From NCBI GenBank assembly GCA_964467165.1, contig CAYXOL010000003.1:90544-154543 (forward strand): 64,000 bases of DNA. Reading direction: 5' to 3'. The position numbers and the translations under genes were made by a program. Below are positions 8,256-16,464 of the stretch, piece by piece (position 1 is the stretch's first letter; each line of letters starts with the position of its first letter). The stretch comes from Clostridium_AD sp964467165 (GTDB taxonomy: Bacteria > Bacillota > Clostridia > Clostridiales > Clostridiaceae). Below the pieces are notes generated by a model. It saw nothing but the letters and a program-made list of their open reading frames with translations. It had not been told where the DNA came from and did no database searches.

Positions 8256-10166
8256 TTGGATACTTCTTTTATTAAGGTTTCTGCTGCTTGTCCAATTGTA
8301 AGTGTGGCAGATATAGAATTTAACTTAATTAACATAAAAAACTGCATTGAAACAGCTTTAAATGAAAAATCAAAATTAATAGTTTTCCCAGAGCTTTGCA
8401 TAACAGCTTACACCTGTGCTGATTTATTTTTACAACAGGAGTTACTTAATAAATCTGAGAATGCCATAGAATCTCTATGTGACTTTTCTAAAAGCAAAGA
8501 TATATTAATTGCTGTAGGGTCCACGTTGCATTTTAATAATTGTCTATACAATTGTGCTTATGTGATATTTAATGGTACTGTTTTAGGAATAGTACCCAAA
8601 AGTTATATTCCAAATTACTCTGAATTTTACGAAAAAAGATGGTTTACTGAGGGTCTTGGAATTATAAACAAAACTGTAAATCTTTCTTTTTCAAAGGCCA
8701 TCCCCTTTGGAACAAATTTACTATTCACCTGCAATAATATTAAGATTGGCTTTGAAATTTGTGAGGATCTTTGGGTAACCATACCTCCAAGTAGCTATTT
8801 AGCGCTTCAAGGAGCAAATATAATTGCTAATTTATCTGCCTCTAATGAACTGGTTAGCAAAGCCGATTACAGAAAATCCTTAGTTTCATCTCAGAGCGCA
8901 AGATGTATGTGTTCTTATTTATATGCGTCCTCTGGTGTTTTCGAATCCTCCACAGATTTACTTTTCAGCGGTCATCTTTTAATTAGTGAAAATGGAGTAT
9001 TATTAAAAGAAAATAATAGATTTCAAAGAGAAAATGAAATTATTACTTCCGTTATTGATATAGATAAATTAAATAGTGAAAGATTAAAAAATATCAGTTT
9101 TAGAAATAGTACTTCTATATCCCCCTTTGACCTATGGGAAATTCCTTTTGAATTTTCAAATATGGAATTTGGAATTTTTGATAGATATATTGATAAACTT
9201 CCTTTTGTTCCTTCTAATCAACATCAACGCGAAATGCGTTGCAAGGAAATCTTTAATATTCAGTCCTCAGCTCTAGCTAAAAGATTCTCATACACAGGAC
9301 TTACTAAAGCTATAGTTGGGATTTCTGGTGGACTTGATTCAACCCTTGCACTACTGGTTATAGTTAAAACCTTTGATATGTTAAAACTACCAAGAAAAAA
9401 TATTATTACTGTTACAATGCCTGGTTTTGGAACTACAGATAGAACTTATAACAACGCCATAAACCTTTGTAAACACTTAGGTACGCAGCTGAGGGAAATT
9501 AATATAGTGGATGCTTGCTTGCAACATTTTAAAGACATAAATCATCCAGTAGAAAAACATGATGTAACTTATGAAAATGTTCAAGCAAGAGAAAGAACTC
9601 AAATTCTTATGGATATTGCTAATAAAGATGGCGGACTATCAATAGGAACCGGTGATTTATCTGAATTAGCCTTAGGCTGGTGCACATATAATGGAGATCA
9701 TATGTCCATGTATTCTGTAAATTGTTCAATTCCAAAGACGCTGGTTCGATATTTAGTTAAGTATGTAGCAGATAAAGAGTCCTCTGTGGAAGTTACCGAT
9801 ATATTACTAGATATTCTTGACACTCCTGTAAGCCCAGAACTTTTACCTAAAGATGCCAATGGCGGAATTGCTCAAAAAACTGAAGACATAGTTGGCCCCT
9901 ATGAACTACATGATTTTTTCCTTTACTATTTTATGAAGCAAGGAGCTTCTCCTAGTAAAATATTGTTCTTAGCTAAAGAAGCCTTCAAAGATGATTATAG
10001 AGAAGAAGAAATAACCAAATGGTTAGATAAATTTATAAAAAGATTTTTCACTCAACAATTTAAACGGTCTGCCTTGCCAGATGGTCCTAAAGTAGGAACA
10101 ATAAGTGTATCTCCAAGAGGCGACCTTCGAATGCCATCTGATGCTAGTTTTAATTCTTTCCTATAA
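8256..10166 (+). CDS. nadE: Glutamine-dependent NAD+ synthetase
   Basis: 636 residues, full length for the two-domain enzyme. The N-terminal nitrilase-type glutaminase has the Glu of FPELC (about 46), a Lys in VPKSY and the nucleophile in EICEDLW. The C-terminal synthetase has the ATP-pyrophosphatase P-loop GISGGLDST (about 355-363) and 'SIGTGDLSELALGW'. It makes NAD+ from deamido-NAD, ATP and glutamine-derived ammonia in the cytoplasm. The start is TTG, with an AAAGG/GGTAG-type SD upstream; an earlier GTG in another register runs into a stop. It is monocistronic, ending in a long hairpin terminator. Confidence 0.95.
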   Translation: MDTSFIKVSAACPIVSVADIEFNLINIKNCIETALNEKSKLIVFPELCITAYTCADLFLQQELLNKSENAIESLCDFSKSKDILIAVGSTLHFNNCLYNCAYVIFNGTVLGIVPKSYIPNYSEFYEKRWFTEGLGIINKTVNLSFSKAIPFGTNLLFTCNNIKIGFEICEDLWVTIPPSSYLALQGANIIANLSASNELVSKADYRKSLVSSQSARCMCSYLYASSGVFESSTDLLFSGHLLISENGVLLKENNRFQRENEIITSVIDIDKLNSERLKNISFRNSTSISPFDLWEIPFEFSNMEFGIFDRYIDKLPFVPSNQHQREMRCKEIFNIQSSALAKRFSYTGLTKAIVGISGGLDSTLALLVIVKTFDMLKLPRKNIITVTMPGFGTTDRTYNNAINLCKHLGTQLREINIVDACLQHFKDINHPVEKHDVTYENVQARERTQILMDIANKDGGLSIGTGDLSELALGWCTYNGDHMSMYSVNCSIPKTLVRYLVKYVADKESSVEVTDILLDILDTPVSPELLPKDANGGIAQKTEDIVGPYELHDFFLYYFMKQGASPSKILFLAKEAFKDDYREEEITKWLDKFIKRFFTQQFKRSALPDGPKVGTISVSPRGDLRMPSDASFNSFL

Positions 10167-10192
10167 AAATATACAATCTATATTTTTATGGT

Positions 10193-10274
10193 GAAAAAAA
10201 GTATATATTACGTATAATGCATTGAAGCGAGCTTATCAAAGTGAATGCATTAATAGTAATATATACTTTTTTTC
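10193..10274. terminator. Long bidirectional terminator, nadE/yaaR
   Basis: 19-bp perfect outer stem (10193-10211 with 10256-10274, ending in T7) and, after a 3-nt internal loop, a further 9-bp stem (TAATGCATT/AATGCATTA) with a ~20-nt loop. It separates convergent nadE and the YaaR gene, whose stop codon starts at 10277. Confidence 0.85.
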
Positions 10275-10697
10275 TTATCTATAAATATCTACAATTAACC
10301 CTGCAATTTCGTCAATTGTATTGGCTATTTCCAAGTTCTCTTTTTCTTGGCTGAGTAACATTTGTGTTAGCTCCTCTAGTTTCATATCCACAGTATCAAC
10401 CGTTATAAAATATTGTGTTTGCCAAAAACTAATATCTTTTTTCACCTCATACATATGTTTTAAAACAGAGTCTAAGTATTCTCTGATTAAATTTTTATAT
10501 GCTTTTACATCTGCATAGCATTTTGTAATTGACAATCTATTTCCCTTCTTTTTTATATCCTCCATCATTTCCTTCAACTGCTCTTCTGATTTTTGTTGCC
10601 TAGCAAAGCTAAAATTTTGAGAAAAATCTTTTTTACTAGCTACAGTTTTCTTCTCTGAAGTAACGGATGCATTTCTTCTAGCTCTTGATATTTCCAA
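10275..10697 (-). CDS. YaaR family protein (DUF327)
   Basis: 140 residues, predicted all-helical and charged. The core 'IKKKGNRLSITKCYADVKAYKNLIREYLDSVL' type segment, with a later Phe-Trp region and an acidic helical end, matches the YaaR/DUF327 family of small Firmicute cytoplasmic proteins of unknown function. It stands alone here, convergent with nadE. No catalytic motif is visible. Confidence 0.75.
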   Translation of the reverse strand: MEISRARRNASVTSEKKTVASKKDFSQNFSFARQQKSEEQLKEMMEDIKKKGNRLSITKCYADVKAYKNLIREYLDSVLKHMYEVKKDISFWQTQYFITVDTVDMKLEELTQMLLSQEKENLEIANTIDEIAGLIVDIYR

Positions 10698-10779
10698 TTA
10701 TTACACCCCCCTAATCTATATTTAATTATTTTTTTATATCTTACATACATTATATCGAATTTTCAAAAAAAAAATATAC

Positions 10780-10825
10780 ACAATCTAAAATTAATTCTAG
10801 CCACAATCTAAAATTAATTCTAGCC
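10780..10825. repeat. Tandem 23-bp duplication
   Basis: Two exact head-to-tail copies of a 23-bp unit (10780-10802 and 10803-10825) in the gap upstream of the chromate-transporter pair. It probably arose by replication slippage. Function unknown. Confidence 0.8.
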
Positions 10826-10880
10826 ATATTTTTTAAAATGCCCTCACAGAAAATCAAAAACAAATCTTTATCTTATAAAT

Positions 10881-10948
10881 TTGCCAATCTTTTTTTATAT
10901 TAGTATAATAATATGGTAAATACTATAGATTATACATATGGTATTTAC
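10881..10948 (+). promoter_or_regulatory. Promoter and adjacent dyad upstream of chromate transporter pair
   Basis: TTGCCA (10881-10886), 17-bp spacer, TATAAT (10904-10909). Just downstream an inverted repeat GTAAATAC (10916-10923) / GTATTTAC (10941-10948) begins at about the predicted +1. It could be an operator or a 5'-end hairpin. The dyad's role is inferred. Confidence 0.5.
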
Positions 10949-11017
10949 TTTTAATTTGCAATATAATCACTATTTCCATCAATATAACTAAAATTTCAAC
11001 TACTTAGGGGTGTAAAA

Positions 11018-11554
11018 ATGAAAAAATTACTAAATATGTTTTGGACTTTCTTTAAAATAGGAGCTTTTACCTTTGGTGGAGGTTATGCCATGATACCACT
11101 CATTGAAACGGAAGTTGTAAGTAAAAAAAATTGGATATCTAAAGAAGATTTCTTAGATATAATTGTTATTTCTCAGACTTTTCCAGGAGCCTTAGCTGTT
11201 AATAGCAGCATATTTATTGGTTATAGAATCAGTGGACTACTTGGAGCCATAATTGGACTTTTAGGGGTGGTTTTGCCATCATTTTTCATAATATTAGGTA
11301 TTGCAGTTTTTTTTATGAAATTCAGGGATTATTACTATGTTGATTTAGTTTTCAAAGGTATCTCTGCTGCGGTTCCAATGCTTATCCTAATAGCCGTAGT
11401 AAGCTTATCCAAATCTCTAAAGAAAAGCTATGCAAATTTTATTATAATTTTAATTTCTATGGGAAGTATATTATTCTTAAATGTACATCCAGTTATTGTT
11501 ATACTTTTGTCTGGCTTATACGGGGTTATATTTCTCGGAAAGAAGGTGAAGTAA
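11018..11554 (+). CDS. Half-size chromate (CHR) family transporter, subunit 1
   Basis: 178 residues with about five to six hydrophobic segments. The CHR signature 'FGGGYAMIPLIETEVV' is near residue 20, and 'SQTFPGALAVNSSIFIGYRISG' follows. Short-chain CHR proteins come as adjacent pairs that together replace one long ChrA; the partner starts directly after this stop codon. The transported anion is uncertain: chromate or sulfate by family, unknown here. An SD (AGGGGTG) is close to the ATG. Confidence 0.88.
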   Translation: MKKLLNMFWTFFKIGAFTFGGGYAMIPLIETEVVSKKNWISKEDFLDIIVISQTFPGALAVNSSIFIGYRISGLLGAIIGLLGVVLPSFFIILGIAVFFMKFRDYYYVDLVFKGISAAVPMLILIAVVSLSKSLKKSYANFIIILISMGSILFLNVHPVIVILLSGLYGVIFLGKKVK

Positions 11555-12091
11555 ATGTCTAATCTAATTAAAATCTTCTTATCATTTTTTTTTTTTTTTT
11601 CCTTTAGCTTTGGCGGAGGATATGCCATGCTTCCACTTATCCAAAGAGAAATTGTAAATTCCCATAATTGGATTACTTATAAAGAGTTTATTGATATTAT
11701 TGGCATATCACAGATGACTCCTGGACCTATAGCAATAAACTCAGCTACTTTTGTTGGCTTCAAAATTTCTGGTATACTTGGTAGTATTTTTGCTACCCTG
11801 GGTGTAGTTTCCTTTTCTTTTATCTTAGTTTCTATAGCTAATCACTATATTGTTAAATTTAAAGAATCCTACATAATGAAGGCTGCACTTGCAGGAATGA
11901 GACCTGCAATGATTGGTCTTATACTTTCTGTGTTTTTATCCCTTGGAAAAGAATCTTATAAAGATATTAAAAGTGTAATAATTGGAGTTGTAATTTTAGG
12001 TCTACTATTCACAAATAAACTTCATCCCATTTTAGTAATAATAATTTCAGGAGTATTAGGTATTGTGTTTTATGGGTTACTCCCTATATAA
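11555..12091 (+). CDS. Half-size chromate (CHR) family transporter, subunit 2
   Basis: 178 residues, homologous to the preceding gene, with 'FGGGYAMLPLIQREIV' and 'SQMTPGPIAINSATFVGFKISG'. The ATG abuts the upstream TAA and AAGGTGAAG supplies the SD, so translation is likely coupled and the two probably form a heteromeric transporter. Odd: a run of 16 T (11585-11600) encodes five consecutive Phe in the first membrane segment, a potential slippage site that would abolish the protein if its length changed. Confidence 0.88.
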   Translation: MSNLIKIFLSFFFFFSFSFGGGYAMLPLIQREIVNSHNWITYKEFIDIIGISQMTPGPIAINSATFVGFKISGILGSIFATLGVVSFSFILVSIANHYIVKFKESYIMKAALAGMRPAMIGLILSVFLSLGKESYKDIKSVIIGVVILGLLFTNKLHPILVIIISGVLGIVFYGLLPI

Positions 12092-12212
12092 CTATTTTTT
12101 AGTCTTTCTCTTTCTTTATCTTTACAATAACATTTTACATTTTGATATATATTTTTCTTATTTTTAATAAAATGAGCCATAATAACAAATACTATAGGTT
12201 GAGGTGATATTA

Positions 12213-14876
12213 ATGTTTTTCAACAAAAGTATTGAAGAAGTTTTAAAAGAATTAGGCACAAGTCCAATAACAGGGCTTTCTGAGATGCAAAGTGAAATAA
12301 ACAGAGAAAAATATGGATTAAACCAATTAATAACTAAAAAACCTAAAACTCTAATAGCCATGTTTTTTGCCCAGTTAAATGATATTTTAATTTACATTCT
12401 ACTTGCAGCTGCAGTAATTTCTGCCCTTCTTGGTGAAACAAGTGACGCAATAATAATTGCTATTGTAATTATCATTAATGCAACAGTAGGAATTATTCAG
12501 GAGTCTAAAGCAGAAAAGGCTCTTGATGCGCTTAAAAAATTATCTACTCCAAAGGCTGTAGTAAAAAGAGATGGGCAGCTAAAAGAAATCCCATCTCAGC
12601 AAGTTGTACCTGGAGATATTATTATTATTGATGCTGGAAGATATGTTCCCTGCGATTTAAGACTTATTGAAGCTGCAAATTTAAAAATAGAAGAATCCAC
12701 ACTTACAGGAGAATCGGTGCCTGTGGATAAAGATGCTTCACTAGTTCTTTCTGGTGAGGACATACCCCTAGGAGATCAAAAAAATATGCTCTTCATGTCT
12801 ACCCTTGCAACATATGGTAGAGGTGTGGGCGTAGCTGTATCTACTGGAATGGAAACTCAAATAGGCAAGATTGCTAAGATGCTTGATGAAAAAGTAGACG
12901 AAGAAACCCCCCTTCAAAAGAAATTAGCAGAGCTTGGTAAATACCTAGGAATAGGCGCTCTATTTATATGCGCTCTTATGTTTATTGTGGGCATTCTTCA
13001 AAAAAGAGATGTTTTTGAGATGCTACTGGTTTCCATAAGTTTAGCTGTTGCAGCTATTCCTGAAGGTCTTCCTGCTATAGTAACTATAGTTCTTGCTATG
13101 GGCGTCCAAAAGATGATAAAGGAAAATGCTATTGTACGTAAATTACCTGCTGTTGAAACCTTAGGCTCCGTAAATATTATTTGTTCAGATAAGACAGGTA
13201 CACTAACTCAAAATAAAATGACAGTAACAAAATTCTACGCTGATGGTCAATTAGGAAGTATAGAGAGTCTCAACATTAATCATGATGAACATAGACTCTT
13301 ACTGGAAAATCTTATTTTATGTAATGATGCCACTTACTCCGAAAATTCAAAAACTGGAGATCCCACAGAAATAGCTCTGTTACAAGCCGGAGTAGACTAT
13401 AGCATATTTAAAGAGGATTTAGAAAAAAAACATAAGAGAATTGATGAGATTCCTTTTGATTCAGATAGAAAATTAATGACTACTGTAAATAAATATGATA
13501 ATGAATATTACGTAATGACAAAAGGTGCTATTGATAATCTATTAAATTTATGTACAAAGGCATATATTAAGGGCAATATAATGGAAATCACCCCCATTAT
13601 CAAAAGTGAAATATTGGCTGCCTCTAATAACATGTCGGGTAGCGCACTAAGAGTTCTAGGTGCTGCTTATAAAATTCTTCCTAGCTCTCATGTGGAGATT
13701 GATTCACTAGAAGGTGATTTAATACTTATTGGTCTTGTAGGTATGATAGATCCTCCAAGGCTAGAGGTTAAGGATTCTATTTCTATGTGCATGAATTCTG
13801 GAATAAAAACTGTTATGATAACCGGCGACCACCAAAATACGGCTTTTGCTATAGCCAAAGATTTAAATATAACTAATGATCCTTCCCAAGTTATATCTGG
13901 ATCTGAGCTTGATAAAATGTCTGATGTGCAGCTAGATAGCATAATTGATAGTATAAGGGTATTCGCAAGAGTATCCCCAGAACATAAAGTTAAGATTGTC
14001 CGCGCTCTTAAAGCCAAAGGAAACATTGTATCAATGACTGGTGACGGTGTAAATGACGCTCCGTCTCTTAAAATGGCAGATATTGGTGTAGCTATGGGCA
14101 TAACAGGTACTGATGTAGCCAAAGGTGCTGCTGATATGATACTAATTGATGATAATTTTTCAACTATTGTTGCCGCTATAAGAGAAGGAAGAAACATCTT
14201 CACAAATATTAAAAAAACTATAATTTTCCTCCTATCATGTAATATTGGAGAAATTATAGCTCTGTTTTTTGCCATACTTTTAGGTTGGGCAACGCCACTT
14301 AGACCTATCCATATATTATGGGTTAACCTAATCACTGATACACTACCAGCACTGGCTTTAGGTGTAGATCCTGGCGACCCTGATGTAATGAAATATAAAC
14401 CTCGAAATCCAAAGGATAGTTTATTTAAAGGTGAATCCTTAAATTTACTTCTTAACGGACTTCTAATCGGTACATTAACCCTTGCAGCTTTTATAATAGG
14501 TGCAAAATATTATAATGGAGACACTAATTTGTTCCCGCTATTCCCGAAGAACCTTTCAAAAGATGCGCTAGAACACGCACAAACTATGGCCTTTGTAGTC
14601 CTTAGTGTTTCTCAACTGGTTCATTCACTAAATATGAGAAACGATAAAAAATCTATATTCCAAATAGGTTTATTTTCCAACAAATATTTAATTGGAGCTA
14701 TAGTTTTTGGTATGGTACTACAAGATTTTATAATAAGTATACCGGTTCTAGCAAAAGCTTTTAGCGTTCATTCTTTAAGTTTAATTGATTGGGGTTTCGT
14801 TACTATCCTGTCCCTTATGCCACTATTTTTCAATGAAATTTCAAAAATATTCAAGCGTGCTTCTTCTAAAGCGTAA
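12213..14876 (+). CDS. Cation-transporting P-type ATPase, Ca2+ (PMR1/SERCA) type
   Basis: About 887 residues. It has the N-terminal cation ATPase domain, the actuator motif LTGES (about 164), the PEGLPA membrane motif, the phosphorylation site DKTGTLT (about 326), and the hinge TGDGVNDAP (about 609). Ten membrane helices are expected. 'PEGLPA' and C-terminal 'NLITDTLPALALG' are typical of type IIA Ca2+ pumps exporting Ca2+ (or Mn2+). Of the two in-frame starts, ATG at 12213 is preferred over GTG 12204 because GAGGTGAT serves as its SD. A bidirectional terminator follows. No regulator is adjacent. Confidence 0.92.
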   Translation: MFFNKSIEEVLKELGTSPITGLSEMQSEINREKYGLNQLITKKPKTLIAMFFAQLNDILIYILLAAAVISALLGETSDAIIIAIVIIINATVGIIQESKAEKALDALKKLSTPKAVVKRDGQLKEIPSQQVVPGDIIIIDAGRYVPCDLRLIEAANLKIEESTLTGESVPVDKDASLVLSGEDIPLGDQKNMLFMSTLATYGRGVGVAVSTGMETQIGKIAKMLDEKVDEETPLQKKLAELGKYLGIGALFICALMFIVGILQKRDVFEMLLVSISLAVAAIPEGLPAIVTIVLAMGVQKMIKENAIVRKLPAVETLGSVNIICSDKTGTLTQNKMTVTKFYADGQLGSIESLNINHDEHRLLLENLILCNDATYSENSKTGDPTEIALLQAGVDYSIFKEDLEKKHKRIDEIPFDSDRKLMTTVNKYDNEYYVMTKGAIDNLLNLCTKAYIKGNIMEITPIIKSEILAASNNMSGSALRVLGAAYKILPSSHVEIDSLEGDLILIGLVGMIDPPRLEVKDSISMCMNSGIKTVMITGDHQNTAFAIAKDLNITNDPSQVISGSELDKMSDVQLDSIIDSIRVFARVSPEHKVKIVRALKAKGNIVSMTGDGVNDAPSLKMADIGVAMGITGTDVAKGAADMILIDDNFSTIVAAIREGRNIFTNIKKTIIFLLSCNIGEIIALFFAILLGWATPLRPIHILWVNLITDTLPALALGVDPGDPDVMKYKPRNPKDSLFKGESLNLLLNGLLIGTLTLAAFIIGAKYYNGDTNLFPLFPKNLSKDALEHAQTMAFVVLSVSQLVHSLNMRNDKKSIFQIGLFSNKYLIGAIVFGMVLQDFIISIPVLAKAFSVHSLSLIDWGFVTILSLMPLFFNEISKIFKRASSKA

Positions 14877-14921
14877 CTCAATTTTAACATCATATATGTA
14901 TGTTAGTTTATTTTACATTAT

Positions 14922-14968
14922 AAAAAAGTAAGAGACTGATAACTAAGTCATCAGGCTCTTACTTTTTT
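14922..14968. terminator. Bidirectional terminator
   Basis: AAAAAAGTAAGAG...CTGAT pairs with ATCAG...CTCTTACTTTTTT (one mismatch). It lies between the convergent P-type ATPase and CvfB-like genes. Confidence 0.85.
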
Positions 14969-14988
14969 AATCTTCCAGCTTTGTAAAT

Positions 14989-15828
14989 TTATTTTAATCT
15001 AGTACCTTCTTCATCTTGAAGGATTAAATCACTTTTCATAAGTCCACCCAATGCTCTTTTAAAGGCATTTTTGCTAGTTCTAAAGACTTTCTTTATATCA
15101 TCTGGAGAACTTTTATCATTGTACGGCATAGATCCATCAGAATTTTTTAAATATTCCAATATTTGCTCTTCAACTTCATCTCTTTCCTCTAGTCTTGGTT
15201 TTCTTACTGTTAAATCCATTTTACCATCTTCGTAATATTTTTTTACTCTTGCTTTCACTCTATCTCCAGGTGTTAAATTCATATAATTCTCGTTTCTTAG
15301 AATAACCCCTCTGTATATATCATCCACAGCAATCATAACAGTACCATTAGTCTGAATACCATATACAGTACCTTCAACTTCATCCTCAATACTATATGAA
15401 TCTGTCTCATATAAATACTTATCAACAAATGTAGTGGCTGCAAGTCTTCCAGTCTTATCCAAATATATATAAAAAAGATATTTCCTACCTGTTTCTAATG
15501 GGTAATTTTCCTCCTTAAAAGGAACTAATACATCTCTTTCTAGACCTATTTCTACAAAACTTCCTATTGTAGTCATATCAATAACCTTAAGATAAGCCAA
15601 ATCTCCCACCTTTGCCATTGGTTTTTTTAAAGTTGAAATCAACCTATCACTTGTATCTCTATATACAAAAGCTTCAACTTCATCATCAATCTTAAGCCCT
15701 CTGCCTAAAGTACTTTTCATTGGAAGCAATATGTCATCACTAGTATTTCCTGTGCCTGCATCTAAATAGTACCCAAATTCTGCACGCCTTACTACTTTCA
15801 AATTATTTAAATCTCCTATTTTTATCAT
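14989..15828 (-). CDS. CvfB-like S1 RNA-binding protein (YitL family)
   Basis: 279 residues. Consecutive S1/OB-type beta domains begin 'IGDLNNLKVVRRAEFGYYLDA' and 'VGDLAYLKVIDMTTIGSFVEIG'. A third S1 domain ('EDEVEGTVYGIQTNGTVMIAV') and a C-terminal winged-helix ('SSPDDIKKVFRTSKNAFKRALG') follow. This is the CvfB layout. CvfB is a conserved RNA-binding factor linked to virulence-factor expression in staphylococci; its targets here are unknown. The gene is 21 nt downstream of the fRMsr gene, so they are likely co-transcribed. Confidence 0.88.
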   Translation of the reverse strand: MIKIGDLNNLKVVRRAEFGYYLDAGTGNTSDDILLPMKSTLGRGLKIDDEVEAFVYRDTSDRLISTLKKPMAKVGDLAYLKVIDMTTIGSFVEIGLERDVLVPFKEENYPLETGRKYLFYIYLDKTGRLAATTFVDKYLYETDSYSIEDEVEGTVYGIQTNGTVMIAVDDIYRGVILRNENYMNLTPGDRVKARVKKYYEDGKMDLTVRKPRLEERDEVEEQILEYLKNSDGSMPYNDKSSPDDIKKVFRTSKNAFKRALGGLMKSDLILQDEEGTRLK

Positions 15829-15849
15829 ATAATATCTCCTACCTTTTTC

Positions 15850-16320
15850 TTAAACTTTTGACCAATCTATGTATTTGTTAAGTTTGTTAACAAATTGTAC
15901 TAAATATTTTTCTTCAAGCTCTGTAAATCTTCCTAGCTCTGGGCTGTCTAAATCTAAAACTCCATAAACTACACCGTCTTTTATTATAGGTATAACAATT
16001 TCTGAATTTGTTGCGCAGTCGCAAGCAATATGTCCTGGAAATTCATTCACATTTTGCACCCGCTGAAGTTTTTTTGTAGATACGGCAGTTCCACACACAC
16101 CTTTACCTAATTCTATTCTATTGCAAGCCGGAAGTCCTTGAAACATTCCAAGCACCAATATATTTTCCCGTAGTATGTAAAATCCTGCCCAATTTAATCT
16201 ATCCATAACCGCTTTAATAATTGCAGCAGCATTAGATAAATTTGCCAGATCATTTTTTTCCGAACTAAGCTGTCCTTCTAAAACAACAAGCATATATTTA
16301 TATTTCTGCTCATTTGTCAT
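15850..16320 (-). CDS. GAF-domain free methionine-(R)-sulfoxide reductase (fRMsr)
   Basis: 156 residues from the preferred ATG at 16320. It is a single GAF domain with 'NWAGFYIL', the cysteine motifs LPACNR, GKGVCG and HIACDC, and 'GVLDLDSPELGRFT', matching YebR-type fRMsr. The enzyme reduces free Met-R-sulfoxide using thiols, repairing oxidised methionine. A longer reading from a GTG at 16356 has its AAGGAG sequence overlapping the start codon, so that start is unlikely. The ATG at 16320 aligns with known family N-termini but has only a weak SD. Confidence 0.85.
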   Translation of the reverse strand: MTNEQKYKYMLVVLEGQLSSEKNDLANLSNAAAIIKAVMDRLNWAGFYILRENILVLGMFQGLPACNRIELGKGVCGTAVSTKKLQRVQNVNEFPGHIACDCATNSEIVIPIIKDGVVYGVLDLDSPELGRFTELEEKYLVQFVNKLNKYIDWSKV

Positions 16321-16445
16321 CTTTTCTATTCCATTTAATTTTATTATTTTTCTCACTCCTTAAAAAACAATAATTTTCTACCTTAACTCCCTACCTCTAT
16401 TGTAGTTAAAAACTCGTGAAAATAAAAGCTATTTTTAAAAATAAA

Positions 16446-16464
16446 GGATGGTTAACAACTATTT
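16446..16464. repeat. REP-like remnant
   Basis: GGATGGTTAACAACTATTTT-like sequence at the stop codon of the NAGPA gene. It shares the GGTTAACAA core with the palindrome at 8099-8149 and the copy at 29206. Confidence 0.4.

Noticed and set aside
10193..10274. Riboswitch or small RNA between nadE and the YaaR gene
   Set aside because: The hairpin is best explained as a long bidirectional terminator between convergent genes.
12213..14876. Large opposite-strand ORF at 13688-14335
   Set aside because: Shadow of the P-type ATPase. Its sequence follows the codon pattern of the real gene and has no SD or family features.
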